Below are positions 21,301 to 31,000 of a stretch of DNA of 34,099 nucleotides, in pieces. This DNA comes from Mnemiopsis leidyi (taxonomy: Eukaryota > Ctenophora > Tentaculata > Lobata > Bolinopsidae), in the NCBI GenBank assembly GCA_000226015.1, contig JH153380.1, positions 65,104-99,202 on the forward strand, read 5' to 3'. Within the stretch, counting starts at the first letter, position 1. Each line of letters opens with the position of its first letter. A model generated the notes under the pieces. That model was given only the letters and a program-made list of their open reading frames with translations. It ran no database searches and had not been told where the DNA came from. The position numbers and the translations under genes were made by a program.

Positions 21301-23728
21301 NNNNNNNNNNNNNNNNNNNNNNNNNNNNNNNNNNNNNNNNNNNNNNNNNNNNNNNNNNNNNNNNNNNNNNNNNNNNNNNNNNNNNNNNNNNNNNNNNNNN
21401 NNNNNNNNNNNNNNNNNNNNNNNNNNNNNNNNNNNNNNNNNNNNNNNNNNNNNNNNNNNNNNNNNNNCCAGCCGTTACTTGCTTCCCTGCAACAATATCA
21501 GTTCAGTTTAGTAACCCAGCCGTTACTTGCTTCCCTGCAACAATATAAGTTCAGTTTAGTAACCCAGCCGTTACTTGCTTCCCTGCAACAATATCAGTTT
21601 AGTGTCTAGACTTGTAAGTTTATCAATAATTTTTACGGACTACCGCGGTTCATAAAGCAACAGAATTTTCACTGACGGACATGAGTTGTAAATAATAGAT
21701 TTTATAGTTTTAGTCAAGATAAATCTTTTAAAAACACCATGCATAAAATTAATTTCATATGTATTGACGGAAATCATGAATCATACACAAAATGAAATCA
21801 ATCCATTGCACATGAAACTATAAAAGTTCTAAAATAGAAATAGTCCACACCTGTAATGCATCTTGTTGTCCAAAATATCGACAGTAGCCTCAAACAACAA
21901 AAAATCGTCATCCGAACTTTTGCCCTCGTGTTTGCTCTTGGAAACGTGTTTCACGTTGATAAGTTTAGGGCCATGAGGGTCCGTCTCGTTGATGCCGACA
22001 AAGTCGTTAAACCCTCCCTCGCTGTATAATGGTCTGTCCTCCACCTAAGCAAGGGTTACAGATCTCAATAAAACTTTATAGAAGAGTCCTCCACCTTAGG
22101 GTTATAGATCTCAATAAAACTTTAGAGAAGAGTATAATGGTCTGTCCTCCACCTTAGGGTTATAGATCTCAGACTCAATAAAACTGTAGAGAAGAGTATA
22201 ATGGTCTGTCCTCCACCTAAGGGTTATAGATCTCAATAAAACTTTAGAGAAGAGTATAATGGTCTGTCCTCCACCTTAGGGTTAAACATCTCAATAAAAC
22301 TTTAGAGAAGAGTTTTCATCGTGCATTAAAGCTTCAGCAGTACCTAACCTGTTATAGAAACAGTCAAATTTTTCCACTTTCAAATTTATTGTTCAGTTGT
22401 ACGAATCGTAGTGATTTTGGCAGTTTAAAAATTTCCGGTTACAAATTTTCTGGTAAAAAAGTTAACCGGTAAAATTTCTCGCCTCTCTTGGTTAATATGG
22501 GAAACCAAAAATATTTTATCAATATAATTTTCAGGTTTGGATGGTTGAGTGCCTTATTTTTGATAAAAGCTTGACACCAAGTTTTGAGCAGGATTGTGTC
22601 ATAGTTGTATGTCAAGTTCCGATATAATTCGATTAAAATTTGAAGGCTTATGTTGTCGAATCTGGTGACACTGTTGCTCCTGGGAATAATCTAATTCTAA
22701 GATTCATTAATAGTATGAGTTGGATTGCATCCTCATAATGGTTCTCCAATTGATCTTACGTCTTTTAACGTTGTCAGATTTGGGAGAGGAAGATTGGGCC
22801 ATCAAGACGATGTAATCAGTTTATTTTCATTATACCATGGGTATTTTTGGTCTCGCTCTCGAGATTTCTGATTAAAGAATTTGACAGAAACAGATATCTA
22901 TTAGCATCAAGATGATGAGGCACTTTGCGTTAGGACAACGTGCTCTTCAAGCTACCTTTATTCAGCACGTCTTAAAACACAATCCCTAAAAACTACTGCT
23001 CTAGACGGTGTCGGATTGTTGTGACGCTGCATTTATCGCGTAATTGTGCTTGACCTGAGGTTCTGCACAGCTCCGGTGCAATGGTCTTCACTTAATGGTT
23101 TATACGAGCCCTGATCAGATGTGAAGTCAATCCACATGTGAGATTGTGAGACTAGCCAGACGTTGTCTTAGTAGGGGCGTTAAGCACCAGAGTCTTAACG
23201 GGCGATGGCCATCTAAATTTCTTCGCGAGGCCAGAAATGCGCGAGAGCGCGTGATGGCCGCGACAGTAGGTTATCAACCTACAAGCCAACGTCGAAATAT
23301 ATCGTTGCTGAACGATTTGACCGTTTGCTGAACGATTTGCCCCAAACAAAAACGGATACCTTCAAAAAAATACGCTAGCGACTATCAGTATCAGGGTTTC
23401 TGTCGGTAAGAAATTGTTTAAAGCCAACATGGGTTAATGAACTGAATCTAGAAGAAGCTTGCAAAAAGTAAAACCTAAAACTGCGCTAAACTTACAACAC
23501 TTAAAAGTCTATTCACGCTACCTTGGTGTCCTTGACTCTATATTGGCCGATCATGTACGCTCTGCTCTGGCTATGAATCTTCGTGCTAGTGATCAAGAAC
23601 AGAGCTCCAACAACCGTCACAACGATAATCACCGCGATCCACAGTCTGATTTTCTTCATCTTCAGGATTCCCGGGTTGGGCATCACTCTGCCCAGCAGAG
23701 GAGTGTCATCCTCCTCGTACCTCGGCAT
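18194..23728 (-). CDS. ABHD14-like alpha/beta-hydrolase fold membrane protein, six exons, probably catalytically altered
   Basis: Six exons (23728-23522, 22044-21851, 20646-20439, 19343-19234, 18862-18764, 18389-18194) join with matching phases into 337 residues. From N to C: a short cytoplasmic tail with EEDDTPLLG (acidic dileucine), one membrane helix (about 27-46), a luminal linker with sequon NET (88-90), then an ABHD14 fold. NVLLFHGEHFTSAIW (145-159) is the oxyanion-loop region, VVALELPGHGLS (175-186) follows, VVLLSADSSNSATMEYL (212-228) is the nucleophile turn, VLFLCGGN (266-273) is the acid strand, and SFTNAYREFY (305-314) is the histidine region. Vertebrate ABHD14A/B, as I recall them, have SPSLSG and NAGH at these places, so the nucleophile Ser is Asp218 and the His is Arg311. 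The expected Asp after the acid strand is not at its usual place. Likely a pseudoenzyme; substrate and role unknown. It converges on the GPCR gene. Confidence 0.88.
18764..18862 (-). CDS. ABHD14-like exon 5
   Basis: A 99-nt exon between acceptor tactttattttag and a strong donor GGGAA|gtaagc. It reads YINIDSAINQYTDMQRITAQ, then TINSQVLFLCGG, matching the family's segment before and through the beta strand that carries the catalytic Asp. Entry and exit phases fit both neighbours exactly. Confidence 0.8.
19234..19343 (-). CDS. ABHD14-like exon 4 (nucleophile turn)
   Basis: The acceptor is aactttttttcag and the donor AAAGG|gtcagt. It encodes HLDLYRPGVVLLSADSSNSA then TMEYLIRYSKSSPLLK. It aligns without gaps to the family's V-x-x-S-P-S-x-S-G turn, but here the turn reads S-A-D-S-S-N. 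Confidence 0.88.
19344..20438 (-). other. ABHD14-like intron 3
   Basis: This is AT-rich intronic sequence. Short frames in it (for example 19341-19622 on the plus strand) look like chance. No repeat array is seen. Confidence 0.5.
20439..20646 (-). CDS. ABHD14-like exon 3 (HG oxyanion motif)
   Basis: The acceptor is tattgttgcag and the donor ATCCAG|gtcagg. It encodes EASNGWVPKLNVLLFHGEHF then TSAIWNDIGTLEDLASAGYR and VVALELPGHGLSSLD. This is the best conserved part: 'LL-x-HG-x-x-F-x-S-x-x-W', 'GTL..LA.AGYR.VA' and 'LPG.G.S' are typical of ABHD14. A GTG at V141 is not the start; the reading continues from the preceding exon. Confidence 0.93.
20629..21597 (-). repeat. 48-bp tandem array of 3' splice sites, interrupted by an assembly gap
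   Basis: Read on the minus strand, each 48-bp unit has a branch-point-like ttactaaac, the acceptor attgttgcag, and the first 20 nt of exon 3 (ggaagcaagtaacggctggg). Visible acceptors have their first exon base at 20646 (used in the gene model), 20694, 21486, 21534 and 21582; others are presumably in the gap. The unit between 20646 and 20694 is open in the exon's frame and would add 16 residues. Units carrying atatca on the plus strand instead of atataa contain an in-frame TGA. Confidence 0.93.
20709..21467. other. Assembly gap (759 N)
   Basis: The run of N lies within the 48-bp array. The phase of the repeats on the two sides differs by half a unit (744 bp = 15.5 units from the expected next copy), so the stated gap length is probably an estimate. 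Confidence 0.97.
21851..22044 (-). CDS. ABHD14-like exon 2 (luminal linker)
   Basis: The acceptor is acccttgcttag and the donor CATTACAG|gtgtgg. It reads VEDRPLYSEGGFNDFVGINE then TDPHGPKLINVKHVSKSKHE and FEATVDILDNKMHYR. The end matches the family's first beta strands just before the HG motif. Sequon NET suggests a luminal or extracellular location. The first half is not conserved in homologues that I know. Confidence 0.85.
22024..22315 (-). repeat. 58-bp tandem array at the exon 2 splice acceptor
   Basis: Five copies of a unit containing, on the minus strand, accctaag|gtggaggacagaccattatac, i.e. the splice acceptor plus the first 21 nt of exon 2. First exon-like bases are at 22044 (used in the gene model), 22094, 22152, 22216 and 22274, giving unit lengths of 50, 58, 64 and 58 bp. 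In the upstream copies the frame soon meets TGA (ttttattga), so their use would truncate the protein. Confidence 0.92.
22316..23521 (-). other. 5' part of ABHD14-like intron 1
   Basis: This intronic sequence has no supported gene. Positions 23140-23350 are richer in C and G with overlapping frames on both strands, and ctgaacgatttg occurs twice near 23310-23340. I see no family match. Confidence 0.5.
23522..23728 (-). CDS. ABHD14-like exon 1 (cytoplasmic tail and membrane anchor)
   Basis: ATG 23728 has a favourable context (gtctgccATGc). The exon reads MPRYEEDDTPLLGRVMPNPG, KMKKIRLW, then hydrophobic IAVIIVVTVVGALFLIT, and ends YRVKDTK|gtagcg. Basic residues before the helix predict an N-in, type II topology. 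The acidic dileucine D-x-x-x-L-L fits endosomal or lysosomal sorting. The frame stays open for about 26 codons further 5' (SPRAVDIVEETGSEETQLSS) after a possible acceptor (aactttag), so an upstream coding exon could extend the N-terminus. Confidence 0.8.
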
Positions 23729-23939
23729 GGCAGACAAGCTAGATAACTGTGTCTCTTCACTCCCCGTCTCCTCGACAATATCTACGGCTCGAGGACTAAA
23801 GTTTGCCAATAGAGAGTTGCAGTTTCGGAAACCCGTACAGTCTTAGCAACGCAGAGAATTATTGCGTACAGCGAGAAAATGCAGAGATGGACGGCGGTTA
23901 ATTTCCTCAACAGCAAAACTGTGGAAAGAGCTGATCAGT

Positions 23940-24000
23940 AAAAAAGAAAAGGACGGTATCTAGGTATATAACTCTGTGTACAGTGTGTCGGGACGTGGAG
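23940..24000 (-). promoter_or_regulatory. Possible promoter of the ABHD14-like gene
   Basis: On the minus strand, a TATA-like tatatacc lies about 240 bp upstream of the ATG, with ccacgtcccgac further upstream and a pyrimidine-rich stretch downstream. Position and composition are suggestive only. Confidence 0.25.
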
Positions 24001-24114
24001 TTGGGAAGGTTAACCGGCAGCCTGATCTTAGTGATGTCCACATGTGCACTTCTTACGCTCACCAGCTAACGGCAGTTTAGGTGCGGTGCTGGGATGTGTA
24101 TGTGGCATGATCAG

Positions 24115-24332
24115 CACTATATGTATTGTGTGTACATACATATGCACTGTGTACTGCAAATATACAGTATACATTGATTAATCAGCACTATACACTGTGT
24201 ACTCACTCTCAGTACTATACACTATGAACTATAAACTGTGTGCTATAAACTGTGTGCTACAAACTGTGTGCTACACACTGTGTGCTAAAAACTGTGCATT
24301 ATACATTGTGTACTATATTCTATACATTGTGC
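24115..24332. repeat. 14-bp degenerate minisatellite (actgtgtgctataa)n
   Basis: Copies of actgtgtgctataa are regular in the centre (about 24230-24295) and drift at both ends into cactatacactgtgtac words. The open frame across it (MYSLSVLYTMN and on) is a product of the repeat. Confidence 0.85.
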
Positions 24333-24441
24333 AGACTCCAGAAACCATGAGGCAAACGTTGCCTTGTTCCACGTATGTGAAGTTCCCTCATTTTCTTAAA
24401 AGAAGGGAATTAGGTCAAACACCTCCAACCGCTGATCAGGT

Positions 24442-24832
24442 CGAGGAACCGTTCAAGAACCGCTTAAGAACCGTTTAAGGATAGCTTAAGAACCACTTTA
24501 AGACTAATTAGCAACCGCTTAAGAACCGTTTAAGGACCGCTTAGAGCAAGCTTAAAACCATAGAATGGCCGCTTAGAACCGGCAAAAACCCCTAAAAAGC
24601 CGCTCAAAAACCGCTTGAGTATTGTTTAAGAACCGCTTTATAACCGTTTAAGGATAGCTTTAGAACCGCTTTTGGACTGATTAACTATTAAGAACCGCTT
24701 AAGAACCGTTTAAGGACCGCTTAGAGAAAGCTTACAACCGTATAACGGCCGCTTAGAACCGGCCAAAAACCTCTAAAGAGCCGCTCAAGAACCGCTTGAG
24801 AACCGTTTAAAAAGCGCTTTGGCCTCACTCTT
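24442..24832. repeat. Degenerate 11-12 bp array with a 180-bp higher-order period
   Basis: The word aaccgcttaag / aaccgtttaagg recurs throughout. A longer block starting gcaaccgcttaagaaccg at 24511 returns at 24691, exactly 180 bp later, including the variant stretches aaagctta, ggccgcttagaaccgg and agccgctcaa. This is a small satellite with two higher-order copies. Confidence 0.88.
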
Positions 24833-24994
24833 GAGCAACTTTGAAAGTAAGACGAGGACATATAAAGGTAAGTGCATGTAAATGGGTAACACTCCGCGAC
24901 CCTGCCAAGACGAAATTAGCGAGTTTTGAGATCGCATAATCTCAGATAGTGAAAGTGGCTAGGGCTAGATTCTTTTATACCGTCGTGCAGGCAG

Positions 24995-25203
24995 AGTGAT
25001 AATGAAACTCTGTGTGATAATGAAACTCTGTCTGATAATGAAACTCTGTGTGATAATGAAACTCTGTGTGATAATGAAACTCTGTGTGATAATGAATTAA
25101 TGAAACTCAGTGTGATAATGATACTCAGTGTGATAATGATACTCTGTGTGATAATGAAACTCTGTGTGATGATGAAACTCTGTGTGATGATGAAACTCTG
25201 TGT
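24995..25203. repeat. 18-bp minisatellite (tgtgtgataatgaaactc)n
   Basis: About 11 copies, with single changes such as gataatgatactc and gatgatgaaactc, and one copy carrying an extra gaattaat. Confidence 0.93.
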
Positions 25204-26180
25204 TTGTCCTATAGACCCAGAACACAGGGAGGGTTACGCAGAGTAAAGAGAGCTGACAGGGATGGGGGAAGTTGCTGACCGCCCCAGATCAGGTATAGCT
25301 AAGTATTGTGCGTGGCGGCATTCGATTCAAAAATTCAAAATTTCAGCTGGTTTTCTGGATCAAGATTCATCTCAATTTCAGATGGCAAGGGGGCATCTTT
25401 TTCAAGTCCAACATGGTTTTTTATTCATGCAATCCAGTAATCATCATTGATCGACTTGAAGCTTGGCCCCTCTAGTACACATTAGGCTTAGCTATAGCTG
25501 TGATAATTTATTCTATCGGTTTATTGATTAACGTTTGTTTACTAGTTGTTGTTGTGCCTTAGATAAGTATCTATCAAATGATGATATGATAATGTAAGAT
25601 AATTTTTTGTTTATCAAAATCAAAACCTTTCTCAGGTACGAGAGTAAAATTCAAATTTTAAGTAAGCCTACTATGTGATTAATCGTGTATTATATCAAAA
25701 TTATCAACACCGGCATTTTAACTTTTGTCTTTTAAATTTTGCTTCTCAGTTGCTCCGTATAGAAGTTTGAAGTGTCGTGTCGATCGTTTTTGTTTATGAT
25801 AATCAAAACCTGTGTCGCATATCAATCATAAATGTGTCGAGCCGGCATTTCAGGGCAAATTTTTGGATTAAGCCACTAGCCAATCTATATTAATTGAATC
25901 TATATCAAACTTGAATGCTTCTTAAAATTTATAAAAGGACAAAATACTTTTGTGACACAAATATCGAATTTAAGATCGTTAGCTTTAATTTCACAACTAT
26001 GATTCATTGTACAAAAGCCTGTAATCTTTTTTATCCTTTTTAACCCTTTTTAAAAATAAATCAATCCTTTTTTAAGATCAATCCATTTTTAATCTGGGCC
26101 AGATTAAAGACGAGATTTCAAAATTTGATTCATTTGAAGCTTTCAATAAACATGTGTTAATCGTCGTCAGCACAAAGGTC
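25204..26180. other. No gene seen
   Basis: This is AT-rich sequence. The segment tttgtttat-gataatcaaaacc and the similar gtttatcaaaatcaaaacc occur about 185 bp apart (near 25605 and 25790), followed by related text, which hints at a tandem repeat of similar length to the block that follows. Confidence 0.45.
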
Positions 26181-26640
26181 ATTCCAGCCAACAAACTTGA
26201 CGTTATCGAAGAGAGAACATTGAAAAAGCTTGGCAGAGTCCAACTACGGCACACAGAAAAATTAATCAATAAATTTTAAGGAATTTTTCTGGCGTCTTTG
26301 CCATCTCAACGCCTCTAAAGCAAACTCAAAAATATATCGAGAGTTACTCTGAAACATTCAGAGGTTATTTCGACTTGACGTAATCGAAGAATCTCAAGAA
26401 CATTGACGAAGCTTGGCAGAGTCCACCTAGTACGGCACATGGGAAATTGAACAAAATTTATAAATTTTTTCTGGAGTTCTTAACCAACTTAAAAACAACA
26501 TCAAGAGTTGCTTTTGAACTTAAACTTTAAGATGTTATTCCGGCAATCGAACTTGACGTAATCGAAGAGTCTCAAGAACATGATGATAAACAAAGCTTGG
26601 CAGATCTAAAGACCTCGCATTTCAATTTCCGGATTCGATG
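26181..26640. repeat. About 177-bp diverged tandem repeat, 2.5 copies
   Basis: The marker aacttgacgt-atcgaag occurs near 26194, 26372 and 26550. Each is followed by aacat, then aagcttggcaga and related text. Copies differ by many substitutions and small indels. A unit near 177 bp is of satellite or nucleosome-repeat size. Confidence 0.85.
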
Positions 26641-28000
26641 AGGCTTGCATACCAAAGATAGAATTAGCGAGCTCAGGTTAAGCGAAGCCTGATTGAGTGA
26701 AGCCTGGTTGAGTTCTGTACTTCAAATTCTCAAGATATCAGTCCCGAATAACTAGTTAATTCATAATCATATCTCATGTGTAATTTAAAGCTGTTTGAGG
26801 GAGTCAGAGTGAGAGACTTGGCGAATGGCGATATTTCCTGGTCATCGTCACCCGCTCAAGTACCGAGCTGAGTAGAGAGAACGGCCGGGACAGCACTCAA
26901 TCAATGATACGTGGGGCGCTGCACATTGGTAAACTTCAGGATAAGCAGCGTCGTACAGCAGGTCACGGGACCTGGGCTCGTCTATCTTTCTTCCAATCGG
27001 AAGGCGGCGTTCTGATATATCCACCAATCAAGTTCGTTCTACCACCCTCGTGTCCGCACGTGACCTGTCAGAAAATGCACGTGGTCAAGATTTGCCCTTC
27101 CTGCTTAGTATTATTATACAGGTTATAGGTTTAAATATACTAATAAACGTTACTGTACATTGTTAGGTGATATTGTGGCGTTGGCTGTTTGAAGTTTGCA
27201 CCCCTTTTTGCCAAACCTTGTTTTGCTCAAATTGCGTTATCTCTATTCAATTTATCTATCACTTCGGATTTCGAATCTAACCACTAATCGCTCCGATTTA
27301 TCTGGCTTAGTCTCGTCGCAGTAAACATAATATGAGCTCGTATGACAGGTGCTTCAAGAAGAGTCAACGTGTAAAACATAGAGTTGTTCAGACCTTGTTA
27401 ACTTATAATGCCTCATGCCAGCTCCTCCAAAGTCTAATTTCTTAGTCTCAATATAATCAGTTGTACGGGTATATTCATCGAATATTCGTCGCGGATACCT
27501 TTTTTTCTTTTTTTCTTTTAATAGCTGCCCAGTTAGGAGTTTTCTCTTTTTACGCTTTGCTCGATTTCTTGGGTTTTCGGGGCAGCCAAAAAGGCTGGCT
27601 ATTGATTTAATTTTAAAGGATTGGGTGACCATCACATTAGTCTCCAATTTGAAGCATGCAGTACACAACTACACAAGTAAAACATATGATACTCGTAGAT
27701 TCAATGAAATGCAATTCCATTCAAATCCATTTAAAATATAAATCTCATGAGAATAATTAGATTCAATAACACGTTTAATTCATCTCGAGAGACATTCGCT
27801 ATAATATATCGACAACCAAAATTTGACATTGCTGTGGCGCTGTGCGATTGATTTCGGTATACAGTGAGAGTAGCGCACTCGACATATTGATGTAATCTTG
27901 CCATCTCATCATCGTCATCATCATCATCATCTTTGAGTTTTTGACGTCGAGCATCAGCGGGTTAATTGAGACCAGATGAAGACTAAGGATACCAGACATG
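26641..28000. other. No supported gene; CG-richer stretch with paired E-boxes
   Basis: Positions 26810-27100 are richer in C and G and contain ccaat words and two CACGTG sites at 27057-27062 and 27078-27083. It could be a promoter, but no exon follows. A 104-codon minus-strand frame (27668-27354) with a Lys/Arg-rich run (NRAKRKKRKL, KEKKKKRYPRR) matches nothing I know. A short (cat)n tract is at 27907-27930. Confidence 0.4.
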
Positions 28001-31000
28001 ACAAAGAGAATGTGAAATTTCAACGGCAAGTCACAACTGCATCACTATAAGAGAAGTGAACTTTCTCTCGAAGATACTTACCGGGCGCTGTGTGGCAAAG
28101 CAACAAAGACTGAGGTCGCCAGGCAAGAGTTAGAACTCATCGTAGTTGACAGAGACCCGCTTCGACCGTTTCGGATCATCCTGTCCTGTGTCCAGGAAAT
28201 CTAGACCTCTACTCATAGTCATTCAAGACACACGCCTGTACGCTTATAAAAATATTTGAACCAGAAGCGCAAAAGCGTAATTGAGCGGGGACAGAGCTGT
28301 GTTACTTGGTACGCGCCAGAAAAACTCAATCATTTTGATTTTCTTCCTCTGTCAAGACTCAAACAAAGGATACACCTGGAGTAACGGAACGAGTTTTGAA
28401 GTCAGAGCGCGGAAGCTTCAAAAATGTGGTCCGACGTGGTCAATACTTCAATAAAAGCATACAAACAGCTGCATCCCCGATCTCCCTCCCGTACTCACTC
28501 TGCTTCAGTGAACCTCTCTTCTTTTAAAACACTGATTTGAAATCAGAGGATCAAGGACGATATTTTCGGCACACCTGAAAAAAATTTACAATTTAATTGT
28601 TGATCAGTCTCACAAAAAATTAAACGTTTCGTTTATATTAGTGGCATTTTAAGGATGGTGTCGAAGTTGAAGTTTATGAAACAAAATGATATCATTTCAA
28701 ATGGGCTGTAATTGTTTTATTTTACCAAACATATTGATTCAGATGGTTGGAAATGTCAGTATCACATGACTTACATCAATGCTATTCAAGACTATCATTC
28801 TCTAATTTCTAAAGTTCTGGTATAGGTAGAAACAGATTTTAATTAAATTTTTCAAGATGAAATTCAAAAAGGGTACATGTTGTGCCTGCCAGAAAGTTAA
28901 GCTAAGAAATATCTAGGGCTAAAGAATTTTATGGCATTCAATCATAATCTTATTCATACTTTATCCATCGTATCCAGGCTCCAGCAATTTCACAATGGTC
29001 AAAAATGGTGACAATGGTCAAAAATTAATCAAACTTGTGCTGTCAGCAATTCCTTAGTCCTTAGCCCCTCGGTCCTCCTTAGTAGATTCGTTTTTAAAAT
29101 CAAGAAGAAATAACAAAAGTTGTTATGTCAAGTATAGCACCTCTCATCGTAATTACGATTATTGACATCTTGGCACGACATGATTTTTGGCTCCATTATC
29201 CCTTTTTGTGAATCGGACAGGAGTGTACAACAGCCATGACAAAGCACAATAGGTTACAATCGATTCATGGCGTATATTTGCAGCGATTCCAGCGTGTCTA
29301 TACAAAATACCACGGTAGCTGGTCATGGTTATTGACGACCGTCCACTTGTTTTCAATTTCAATCGCGGCTGATCAAAAATTACTTTTTGTGCTGTCCTAC
29401 TCCTAGATTAGTTTTGTTTTAAATCCATTGATTTCAGCGTGAGTACCTTTGTCGTTTTCACAACTTGTTTTCTTGGTCTCTTATTCTTAAAGTTAAGGAT
29501 AGAGTTGGATCTGTAAATCTAGATCAGTGCAGTTCTGATTTCTACAGACTCTGAAGACTCGTGTAGAATTGCCGATAGTTGCCTATAGACGTCTTAATGC
29601 GTTTGTACAGCGCCTAAGCAATTTTCTTCCTCTGCATCATTCTTTATTATGGAGAAAATTCGGACTCCAACCAGTAAGGATCGTAATCATGCTACATGAA
29701 TTTGAAAATTGATCGCACAGAGCCGTTCTGGGTTGTCATTTCATCAAACAAACACTCCTTAATCAATCGTTGTCCATCTCACCCACCCCAGATGACCTAA
29801 TCGGACCAACTTTGTCAGAGAAACACGATCTGACACTTACCAGGAAAATCACTGCCAAATTAGCAATTGATTTTAACTTCTCTAAGTATCTACTTCTCAC
29901 TCGATGTCCTTTTCACGGTGAATACAGAGAACAAGGCGTAGCGTGAAGGGTAGTTGAGTCTTTCGTTAATTGGACAGTGTCGACAAGTCGAGTACGTCGT
30001 AATTGTAGAAAGCCACAAAGGAGTGAGTGTTATTCTAGGAAAGAAAGCATTTTAGAAAGAAAAAAAGAATGGGCTAGCTTTACGAGTACTAGGAATTAAA
30101 AGTGCGGTTTTCTGAAAGGAAATCCAAAATGAGGTGTCTAAAATTTCAAAAAGCATCAAAAAGGAAGTACCTATAACTCAAATTCTGATTGTCTGAATCG
30201 ACGGAACTAGTTTACGTTGTCAAAATCAAACCAAAATGCGGTGTGTGAGAAGGTCAAGGATGACGACTTTTCTGGTTCTAATGTCGGTGAATCAGCCTCT
30301 ATCCATTTTCATAAATCATCTGGCAAAAAATCCTCACAATCACATCTTTCAGATATCAGGTTCAAGGCTCGATTTTCGTTAAAAATTTTCATAAGCTTGT
30401 ATCGCTAAACCTGTACAAATCGAGGAATGGAATTAAAGAGGAAAAGTCTGGATAAGGTAAAAATTTGTCGTACGAAAATGTTTCACAGCGGGGAGTAGGC
30501 ACAAAATTTCACGGGCGCAAACAGAGCTCTGATCAACAGCATGGAGGCAAACAGACTAAAGTGAGTGCTCTCGACGCGGTGCTGTTCATCTTATTATAAT
30601 GATGAGTTCAATCGGCCTAATTTCCAAACATCTTGAGCATGCTTTGATCTATCGATCTTCTGATACTACTGTGCTATTGCGATTCAGCTTTATCTCATCA
30701 CAGGGAAAAGGGCGGCTACTGATTGAGATGGAGACAGACATTTTAAACTGTGATTGGATACAATTTAGGGATGACACGTGTTACTTTAATGACACGTGTG
30801 GTTGATCTCCCCATCATTGATTGGTCGTCATGGTCACTTGGCTTGGAATCTGGCAATTTGATTGGATCCCTTGGTTGCTAAGTGGGTTTACATCTCACAC
30901 AAATGCATTGGTTTTTCTCAATTCACAAAGAAGTACCTCTTTGAGTATTTCTTTTGATCTTCGTTACTTTTTCCTAGTTCCTTTGTATCAACATATATCT

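Noticed and set aside
20386..21609. 407-codon plus-strand frame
   Set aside because: Most of it is the run of N, and the rest is the 48-bp repeat read antisense to the ABHD14-like exon.
23459..23846. Plus-strand frames of 95 and 87 codons
   Set aside because: They are antisense to ABHD14-like exon 1, which has an ATG, a membrane helix and a phased donor.
27354..27668. 104-codon Lys/Arg-rich minus-strand frame
   Set aside because: The basic runs come from a local tttctttttt-rich stretch; no ATG context, linked exon or family similarity could be seen.
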